Below, in pieces: positions 58,330 to 64,000 of a DNA stretch of 64,000 nt. Made by a program: the position numbers and the translations under genes. Within the stretch, counting starts at the first letter, position 1. Each line of letters starts with the position of its first letter. Origin of the DNA: Lentzea flava. Lineage in GTDB: Bacteria > Actinomycetota > Actinomycetes > Mycobacteriales > Pseudonocardiaceae. The DNA lies in assembly GCF_014648475.1 (NCBI RefSeq), contig NZ_BMRE01000045.1, forward strand, positions 1 through 64,000, in the 5' to 3' direction. The notes below the pieces were generated by a model, which worked only from the letters and a program-made list of their open reading frames with translations, had not been told where the DNA came from and ran no database searches.

Positions 58330-59007
58330 GTGCACGTCGTTGACCTCGACGGCGACGTGCCGCTCGACCCCCGCCGCCGCGAGCGTGCGGTCGACCTCGT
58401 CGCGCGTGCCCCAGTCGGGGTTGAAGTCGACGAACGGCTGACCGGCCAGTTCGGACAGTTCGACGGACTCGCGTGCGGCGAACGGACTTCCCGGTGCGCA
58501 CGCGAGGACCAGCGGTTCAGTGGCCAAAGTGGACACCCGCAGGTTGTCGGCGATCTTCGGCTGACGGGTGACGAACGCGAGGTCCAGCCGTCCCGCGCGG
58601 ACCTCCTCGACGAGTTCGGCGTTGCCGGACTGGCGCATCCTGATCTCGACGCCGGGGTGGATCTCGTGGAACCGCGACAGCACCGCCGGCAGGTGCACCA
58701 CGTGCAGGCACTGCAGGCTCCCGACGGACAACGTGCCGCGCAGCAGCCCCTGCACCGCGGCGACGGCGTCCTTGGCCGACTCGATGCTGCCGAGCGCGCG
58801 CCTGGCCTCTGGCAGCAGTGCCCGTCCGGCCTGGGTCAGCTCGACCTGGCGGGTGGTGCGCAGGAACAGCGGCGCGCCGAGCTCGACCTCCAGCGCGCGG
58901 ATCGACGCCGACAGGCCCGACTGCGAGACGTGCATCCGGCGCGCTGCCCTCGTGAAGTGGCACTCGTCGGCGACCGCGAGGAAGTGTTCGAGCTGTCTGA
59001 GTTCCAC
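58108..59007 (-). CDS. LysR-family regulator
   Basis: The 299-aa protein starts with the LysR winged HTH (ELRQLEHFLAVADECHFTRAARRMHVSQSGLSASIRALEVELGAPLFLR) and continues with a two-lobed effector domain (GTLSVGSLQCLHVVHLP, DLAFVTRQPK, FVDFNPDWGTRDEVD). It is divergent from the aldo-keto reductase, which it probably regulates. The GTG start is the first available. Confidence 0.9.
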   Translation of the reverse strand: MELRQLEHFLAVADECHFTRAARRMHVSQSGLSASIRALEVELGAPLFLRTTRQVELTQAGRALLPEARRALGSIESAKDAVAAVQGLLRGTLSVGSLQCLHVVHLPAVLSRFHEIHPGVEIRMRQSGNAELVEEVRAGRLDLAFVTRQPKIADNLRVSTLATEPLVLACAPGSPFAARESVELSELAGQPFVDFNPDWGTRDEVDRTLAAAGVERHVAVEVNDVHSLLDFVGFGLGVALVPQSFANKSERVRFLALRCDVDVPVAETVVVSGNTVGAAAGVLLDMVFEARAGRLRAAG

Positions 59008-59048
59008 TATTCATCACCCGCAGTGCTCAATGGGATCACTTCTTTGCG

Positions 59049-59075
59049 TTGGACAGCTTAATCGAGCTGGTCCAG
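59049..59075. promoter_or_regulatory. Near-palindrome between lysR and the reductase gene
   Basis: TTGGAC-AGCT and AGCT-GGTCCAG flank TAATCG in the 78-bp divergent gap. Arms pair TGGAC with GTCCA and AGCT with AGCT apart from one offset base. The position suits a LysR binding site close to the reductase start. Confidence 0.4.
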
Positions 59076-59085
59076 AGTGGGGTTC

Positions 59086-59925
59086 ATGCAGAAGCGTCGT
59101 ATCGGAGAAGTGGAAGTCAGCGCCATCGGCCTGGGCGGCATGCCCGTCTCCATCCAGGGGAGGCCGGACCGCGCGCAGGGGATCGAGACGATTCACGCCG
59201 CGCTCGACGCGGGCGTGACGTTCATCGACACCGCCGACGCCTACTCGCTCGACGACAGCGACTTCGGCCACAACGAGGAGCTGATCGCCGAGGCGTTGCG
59301 CGGCAGGCCGGAGGAGGTGTTCGTCGCGACGAAGGGCGGCCACACCCGCCTGCCGGGCGGTGGCTGGGGCCTCGACGGACGTCCCGAGTACCTGCGCAAG
59401 GCCGTCGACGGGTCGCTGCGACGGCTCGGGGTCGAGCAGATCTTCCTGTACCAGTTCCACCGGCCGGACCCGAAGGTGCCGATCGCCGAGTCGGTCGGCG
59501 CGCTGAAGGAGCTGCTGGACAACGGCAAGATCCGCTACGCGGGCGTCTCCAACTTCAACCCCGACGAGATCGTGCTGGCCAACGACATCCTCGACGGGCG
59601 GCTCGCGGCCGTGCAGAACCAGTTCTCGCCGTCGTTCCGGTCGAGCGAGCCCGAGCTGGAGCTGTGCGCGAAGCTCGGCATCGCGTTCCTGCCGTGGAGC
59701 CCGTTCGGCGGCATCGGCAAGGCGGGGTCGCTGAGCGGCCCGTTCAAGGAGGTCGGCGACGCGCACGGCGTGAGCGCGCACCAGGCCTGCCTCGCGTGGA
59801 TGCTCGCGAAGTCCGAAGTGGTAGTCCCCATTCCGGGTGCTTCCCGCCCGGCGAGCATCCGCGATTCCGCCGCGGCCACCCACCTTGAGTTGACCAAGGA
59901 GGAGCTGGCCCGCCTGGACGGGTGA
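59086..59925 (+). CDS. Aldo-keto reductase
   Basis: The 279-aa TIM-barrel oxidoreductase has the AKR tetrad: D and Y in FIDTADAYSLDDS, K in VATKGGH and H in YQFHRPDP. It has the usual C-terminal NADPH site VVPIPGASRPASIRDS. The substrate is unknown. ATG 59086 follows AGTGGGG; a GTG three codons upstream is possible. A LysR regulator is divergent. Confidence 0.9.
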   Translation: MQKRRIGEVEVSAIGLGGMPVSIQGRPDRAQGIETIHAALDAGVTFIDTADAYSLDDSDFGHNEELIAEALRGRPEEVFVATKGGHTRLPGGGWGLDGRPEYLRKAVDGSLRRLGVEQIFLYQFHRPDPKVPIAESVGALKELLDNGKIRYAGVSNFNPDEIVLANDILDGRLAAVQNQFSPSFRSSEPELELCAKLGIAFLPWSPFGGIGKAGSLSGPFKEVGDAHGVSAHQACLAWMLAKSEVVVPIPGASRPASIRDSAAATHLELTKEELARLDG

Positions 59926-59967
59926 TGCCGGTGGCAAATTCGGACAAACGGTCGCACGATCTACTCC

Positions 59968-60759
59968 ATGCGGACCTTGATCAGCATCGTGGCGATCGTC
60001 GCCGGCATGACGCCGGCCCCCGCGTCCGCGGCGCCCTTGCCCGAGGGTTCCGCGGACCACTTCGCGGGTTCTCAGATACGCAAGCACGAAGGCACCGGTG
60101 AGCTGCGAACAACGGAGTCACCACCCACCGAGGGCAAGGTGCCCGGCATGGACGTGAGCAGCCACCAGGGTGACGTCGACTGGAAGTCCTCCTGGGCCAA
60201 GGGAGCCAGGTTCGCCTACGTCAAGGCGACCGAGGGCACGCACTACCGCAACCCCAAGTTCACCCAGCAGTACAACGGTTCCTACGACGTCGGCATGATC
60301 CGCGGGGCATACCACTTCGCGCTGCCGGACCGTTCCGACGGAGCCAGGCAGGCGAACTTCTTCGTGGACAACGGCGGCGGCTGGTCGCCGGACGGCAAGA
60401 CGCTGCCGCCGGCGTTGGACATGGAGTACAACCCGTACGGCGAGACTTGCTACAAGATGGACCAGGCCGCGATGACGGCGTGGGTGAAGGCGTTCAGCGA
60501 CACGGTCTTCGCGCGCACCAAGCGGTATCCGATGATCTACACGTCCACGAACTGGTGGAACAAGTGCGTCGGCGGCTCGGTGAAGTTCGGCGACGACAAC
60601 CCGCTGTGGATCGCGCACTACAACTCGAAGCTGGGCCCCCTGCCGCTGGGCTTCGACTTCCACACCATCTGGCAGTGGCAGGCGGCCGGCCTCTTCCCCG
60701 GCGACCAAAACCTCTTCAACGGCAAGTTCGAGCAGCTGCAGCGCATCGCCGCCAGTTGA
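59968..60759 (+). CDS. Secreted GH25 muramidase (lysozyme)
   Basis: The 263-aa protein has a signal peptide (to about residue 22, ASA). A short linker precedes a GH25 domain (about 57-263): PGMDVSSHQGDVDW with the catalytic aspartate, FAYVKATEGTHYRNPKF, IRGAYHFALP, PALDMEYN with the catalytic glutamate pair and WQWQAAGLFPG. It cleaves cell-wall glycan strands, either for the cell's own remodelling or against other bacteria. Confidence 0.92.
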   Translation: MRTLISIVAIVAGMTPAPASAAPLPEGSADHFAGSQIRKHEGTGELRTTESPPTEGKVPGMDVSSHQGDVDWKSSWAKGARFAYVKATEGTHYRNPKFTQQYNGSYDVGMIRGAYHFALPDRSDGARQANFFVDNGGGWSPDGKTLPPALDMEYNPYGETCYKMDQAAMTAWVKAFSDTVFARTKRYPMIYTSTNWWNKCVGGSVKFGDDNPLWIAHYNSKLGPLPLGFDFHTIWQWQAAGLFPGDQNLFNGKFEQLQRIAAS

Positions 60760-60770
60760 CGGCGATGCGC
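60741..60770. terminator. Bidirectional terminator between GH25 and purL
   Basis: A perfect 11-bp stem (GCGCATCGCCG/CGGCGATGCGC) has an 8-base loop containing the GH25 TGA stop, and TGAAA follows. It lies 10 bp from the purL stop, so it can serve both convergent genes. Confidence 0.75.
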
Positions 60771-60779
60771 TGAAACCGA

Positions 60780-63032
60780 CTAGTCGAACAGGGCGGGGAG
60801 GGTGCCCTCCCAGGCCTCGCGGAGCTCGTCGAGCGACAGCTCACCGAGGCCCTGGATCTCCAGCGCGTTCGACTCCGGGTCGACGACACCGACCTTGCGC
60901 CACGGCAGAGCGCGCGCGGTGCACATGTCGGTGAAGCGCTGCTCCTCGGTGCGCGGCACGGCGACCAGCACGCGCCCCGCCGACTCGCTGAACAACGCCG
61001 TGAACAGGTCGCCTTCGAGGAAGACCCGCGCACCCGTCTCGCCGATCAGGCACGTCTCGACCAGCGCCTGCGCCAGACCGCCCTCGGAGAGGTCGTGCGC
61101 GGCGGAGACCATGCCGTCACGGGAGCCCGCGACGAGGATCTGGCCGAGCAGCTTCTCGCGCTGCAGGTCCGCCTTCGGCGGCAACCCGCCGAGGTGGCCG
61201 TGGACGTGGTGCGCCCACTCCGACCCGCCGAACTCGGGCTTCGTCTCGCCGAGCAGCAGCAGCGTCTCGCCGGCCTCGGCCCCGATCCCGGTGGGGATGC
61301 GGCGCCGCACGTCGTCGATCACGCCCAGCACGCCCACGACCGGCGTCGGCAGGATCGCCGTGGTGCCGGTCTGGTTGTAGAAGCTGACGTTGCCGCCGGT
61401 CACCGGGATGCCCAGCTCCGCGCAGCCGTCCGCGAGACCCTTCACGGCCTGCTCGAACTGCCACATGACACCGGGGTCCTCCGGCGAGCCGAAGTTGAGG
61501 CAGTTCGTGACGGCGACCGGCGTGGCACCGGTGGCCGCGACGTTGCGGTAGGCCTCGGCCAGCGCGAGCTTCGCGCCCTCGTACGGGTCGAGCTTGGTGT
61601 AGCGGCCGTTGCAGTCCGTCGAGAGAGCGACACCGCGGTGCGTCTCCTCGTCGATCCGGATCATGCCGCCGTCGCTGGGCTGAGCGAGGACCGTGTTGCC
61701 GCGCACGTACCGGTCGTACTGCTGCGTGACCCACTTCTTGGAGGCCAGGTTGGGGCTGGCCGCCATGATCTTGATCAGTTCGAGCAGGTTCTCCGGCCTC
61801 GGCAGGCTGTCCGGCGTGTTCGCCTGCAGCTCGTCCTGGTCGGCGGGGCGCTCGACCGGCCGGTGGTAGACCGGGCCCTCGTGGGCGACGGTACGCGGCG
61901 GCACGTCGACGACGACCTCGTCGTGGTAGGTGATCACCAGGCGGTCGCCGTCGGTCACCTCACCGATCTCGGTGGCGATGACGTCCCACTTCTCGCAGAC
62001 CTCCATGAACGCCGCGACGTTGCCCGGCTCGACGACCGCGCACATGCGTTCCTGGGACTCGCTGGAGAGGATCTCCGCCGGGGTCATGTTCTTCGCCCTG
62101 AGCGGGACCCGGTCCAGGTACACGTGCATGCCGCCATCGCCCGCGGAGGCGAGTTCACTCGTGGCACAGGAGAGGCCCGCGCCGCCGAGGTCCTGGATGC
62201 CGACGACGAGGCCCTTCTCGAACAGCTCGAGCGAGCACTCGATCAGCACCTTCTCGGTGAACGGGTCGCCGACCTGGACGCTCGGCAGCTTCTTGCGCTT
62301 GCCGGCGCTGTCGTCGAACGTCTCGCTGGCCAGCACGCTCACGCCGCCGATGCCGTCGAGGCCGGTGCGCGCGCCGTAGAGGATGACCTTGTTGCCGGTG
62401 CCGCTCGCGTGCGCGAGGTGCAGGTCCTCTTTGCGCATGGCGCCGACGCACAGCGCGTTGACCAGCGGGTTGCCCTGGTAGGACTCGTCGAACACGACCT
62501 CGCCGCCGATGTTGGGCAGGCCGAGGCAGTTCCCGTAGCCGCCGATACCCGCGACGATGCCGGGCAGGACTCGTTTCGTGTCCTCGGCGTCCGGCTTGCC
62601 GAACCTGAGCGGGTCCATGACCGCGAGCGGCCGCGCGCCCATCGCGAGGATGTCCCTGACGATGCCGCCCACACCCGTGGCCGCGCCCTGGTAGGGCTCG
62701 ACGTACGACGGGTGGTTGTGGCTCTCGACCTTGAACGTGACGGCCCAGCCGTCACCGATGTCGACGACGCCGGCGTTCTCGCCGATGCCCGCGAGCATCT
62801 TCGAGCGCATCTCGTCGGTCGTGGTCTCGCCGAAGTACTTCAGGTGCACCTTCGACGACTTGTAGGAGCAGTGTTCACTCCACATGACCGAGTACATCGC
62901 GAGCTCGGCGTCCGTCGGGCGCCTGCCGAGGATCTCCCTGATGCGCGCGTACTCGTCGTCCTTCAGGCCCAGCTCCTTGTAGGGCTGCTCCTGGTCGGGC
63001 GTGTTCTCGGCGTTCTTGACGGTGTCGATCAT
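60780..63032 (-). CDS. purL: Phosphoribosylformylglycinamidine synthase large subunit PurL
   Basis: The 750-aa small-type PurL works with PurQ and PurS. Signatures include MYSVMWSEHCSYKSSK, KVESHNHPSYVEPYQGAATGVGGIVRDILAMGA, GIQDLGGAGLSCATSE and VAVTNCLNFGSPEDP. ATG 63032 overlaps the purQ stop (ATGA, 63029-63032) and gives the family length; the longer upstream frame opposes purQ. Confidence 0.97.
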   Translation of the reverse strand: MIDTVKNAENTPDQEQPYKELGLKDDEYARIREILGRRPTDAELAMYSVMWSEHCSYKSSKVHLKYFGETTTDEMRSKMLAGIGENAGVVDIGDGWAVTFKVESHNHPSYVEPYQGAATGVGGIVRDILAMGARPLAVMDPLRFGKPDAEDTKRVLPGIVAGIGGYGNCLGLPNIGGEVVFDESYQGNPLVNALCVGAMRKEDLHLAHASGTGNKVILYGARTGLDGIGGVSVLASETFDDSAGKRKKLPSVQVGDPFTEKVLIECSLELFEKGLVVGIQDLGGAGLSCATSELASAGDGGMHVYLDRVPLRAKNMTPAEILSSESQERMCAVVEPGNVAAFMEVCEKWDVIATEIGEVTDGDRLVITYHDEVVVDVPPRTVAHEGPVYHRPVERPADQDELQANTPDSLPRPENLLELIKIMAASPNLASKKWVTQQYDRYVRGNTVLAQPSDGGMIRIDEETHRGVALSTDCNGRYTKLDPYEGAKLALAEAYRNVAATGATPVAVTNCLNFGSPEDPGVMWQFEQAVKGLADGCAELGIPVTGGNVSFYNQTGTTAILPTPVVGVLGVIDDVRRRIPTGIGAEAGETLLLLGETKPEFGGSEWAHHVHGHLGGLPPKADLQREKLLGQILVAGSRDGMVSAAHDLSEGGLAQALVETCLIGETGARVFLEGDLFTALFSESAGRVLVAVPRTEEQRFTDMCTARALPWRKVGVVDPESNALEIQGLGELSLDELREAWEGTLPALFD

Positions 63033-63700
63033 GCCTTCACCACCGTGTCGAGCAGAGACAGGAACATGCCCAGTCCGTCGTCGGTCGGGCCGGTGAGCGC
63101 GTCGACGGCGTGCTCGGGGTGCGGCATGAGGCCGACGACGTTGCCCCTGGCGTTGGTGATGCCCGCGATGTTGTTGCGGCTGCCGTTCGGGTTCTCGCCG
63201 ACGTACCGGAAGACGACCCGGTTGTTGTCCTCCAGCTCCTTCAGCGTGTCCTCGTCGGCCTGGTAGCCGCCCTCGCCGGACTTCAGCGGGATCAGGATTT
63301 CGGCTCCCGCGTCGTACCTGGTGGTCCACGCGGTCGAGTTGTTCTCGACCTTGAGCCACTGGTCACGGCACACGAAGTGCAGCTTGTGGTTGCGGGTGAG
63401 AGCGCCCGGCAGCAGGTGCGCCTCGGCGAGGATCTGGAAGCCGTTGCAGATGCCGAGAACCGGCATCCCCTTGTTCGCGGCCTCGATCACTTCCTGCATG
63501 ACGGGCGCGAACCGCGCGATGGCACCGCAGCGCAGGTAATCACCGTACGAGAACCCACCGGGCACGATGACCGCGTCGACACCCTTGAGGTCGTGGTCCC
63601 CGTGCCACAACGGCACGGCCTCCCCGTCGGCGTACCGGACGGCCCGCTGCGCGTCGACGTCGTCGAGCGTGCCGGGGAAGGTGATGACACCGACCCTCAT
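63029..63700 (-). CDS. purQ: Phosphoribosylformylglycinamidine synthase glutaminase PurQ
   Basis: The 223-aa class I glutamine amidotransferase has the nucleophile C85 in LGICNGFQIL and the histidine-glutamate pair in LMPHPEHAVD. It feeds ammonia to PurL. The start overlaps the purS stop (ATGA) and the stop overlaps purL, so all three are coupled. Confidence 0.97.
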   Translation of the reverse strand: MRVGVITFPGTLDDVDAQRAVRYADGEAVPLWHGDHDLKGVDAVIVPGGFSYGDYLRCGAIARFAPVMQEVIEAANKGMPVLGICNGFQILAEAHLLPGALTRNHKLHFVCRDQWLKVENNSTAWTTRYDAGAEILIPLKSGEGGYQADEDTLKELEDNNRVVFRYVGENPNGSRNNIAGITNARGNVVGLMPHPEHAVDALTGPTDDGLGMFLSLLDTVVKA

Positions 63701-63936
63701 GCCTCGACCCTGCGCACGGTCCAGTCCTCGATCACGGGGTTGGCGAGGAAGGTCTCCGCGATCTTGGCGAGCGTGGCGTCGTCGACGTCGTCGGCGACCT
63801 CCAGCTCGAAGTGCTTGCCCTGGCGGACGGCGGTGATGCCGTCGAAGCCGAGCCGCGGCAGCGCGTTCGCCACCGCCTGTCCTTGGGGGTCGAGAATTTC
63901 GGGCTTCGGCATGACGTCGACGACGACTCGGGCCAC
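63697..63936 (-). CDS. purS: Phosphoribosylformylglycinamidine synthase subunit PurS
   Basis: The 79-aa protein (ARVVVDVMPKPEILDPQGQAVANALPRLGF, then NPVIEDWTVRRVE) is a typical PurS, the adaptor that joins PurL and PurQ. The GTG start has GGGAG upstream. The purine promoter should lie in the last 64 bp of the window. Confidence 0.95.
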   Translation of the reverse strand: MARVVVDVMPKPEILDPQGQAVANALPRLGFDGITAVRQGKHFELEVADDVDDATLAKIAETFLANPVIEDWTVRRVEA

Positions 63937-64000
63937 GACAGACTGCTCCCGGGTTTGAGGGGCTGGCGGTACTTTGAGACCCTACCTGACCTGGGGGTTC

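Noticed and set aside
59066..59077. TGGTCCAGAGTG near the reductase start as a DasR site
   Set aside because: Only the left half matches the dre consensus. The sequence is better explained as part of the near-palindrome expected for the divergent LysR regulator.
1..64000. tRNA, rRNA, CRISPR arrays, insertion sequences, prophage genes
   Set aside because: I found no cloverleaf, transposase, integrase, cas gene or regularly spaced repeats in the window.

Overview
The window is high-GC DNA with many GTG starts, ATGA/GTGA stop-start overlaps and leaderless promoters. Gene content (RsiG-type anti-sigma factor, DUF3073, DUF574 methyltransferase, ESX-type PE/PPE/EspG genes, DUF3558 lipoprotein, DasR-type operator) points to a mycelial actinobacterium. 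A member of the Pseudonocardiales (Lentzea, Saccharothrix, Amycolatopsis and relatives) is the best guess, made from gene content only.

Layout. 0.4-2.6 kb: a tiny membrane protein coupled to a nitrobindin-type haem protein, then pxpB-pxpC (5-oxoprolinase subunits) behind a 27-bp palindrome. 2.7-5.3 kb: a secreted GH18 chitinase with a DasR-type site in its promoter. 5.3-11.5 kb: pabC, a Fur-family regulator, ygfZ, a BKACE enzyme, an RsiG-like c-di-GMP-responsive anti-sigma factor, an MFS transporter, an unnamed actinobacterial protein and DUF3073. 11.6-24.5 kb: an Old Yellow Enzyme, then a myo-inositol locus. Nine tightly packed minus-strand genes (iolG, iolE, a three-gene ABC importer, iolC, an aldolase, iolB, iolD) are transcribed away from a LacI-type regulator and iolA, with two operators between. 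24.6-26.4 kb: small HTH and membrane proteins. 26.4-31.8 kb: a tripartite tricarboxylate transporter (tctCBA) divergent from a CitA/CitB-type two-component system. 31.7-37.6 kb: arfB, a sigma factor fused to a membrane and external domain, purM-purF, small lipoproteins (one pair broken or rearranged) and a mycothiol-transferase-like protein.

37.7-48.6 kb is the most unusual part: an ESX (type VII secretion) accessory island. It holds an EspC-like substrate coupled to a large DUF1023 hydrolase, two coupled EccC-like proteins whose main ATPase modules have lost the P-loop, a Tat-exported beta-helix protein, an EspG-PPE-PE triad and a DUF3558 lipoprotein. No EccB, EccD, EccE or mycosin gene is in the window, so the island is a satellite or works with a core apparatus elsewhere. 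48.7-53.2 kb: a secreted GH2 exo-glucosaminidase-like enzyme and a convergent GH15 glucoamylase. 53.2-60.8 kb: a PAS-GGDEF-EAL protein, a DUF574 methyltransferase, two paralogous membrane proteins, a LysR regulator divergent from an aldo-keto reductase, and a GH25 muramidase. 60.8-63.9 kb: purL-purQ-purS.

The conserved backbone (nitrobindin, pabC, ygfZ, DUF3073, purM, purF, SCP2-like, purL-Q-S) keeps the order and relative orientation I recall for M. tuberculosis Rv0813c back to Rv0787A, with accessory blocks between its members. Functional themes are sugar and amino-sugar polymer scavenging (chitinase, exo-glucosaminidase, glucoamylase), inositol and tricarboxylate use, c-di-GMP signalling and ESX-linked secretion. 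All assignments come from reading the sequence; no database search was run. Start codons were chosen from Shine-Dalgarno sites, leaderless promoter spacing, overlaps and family length.
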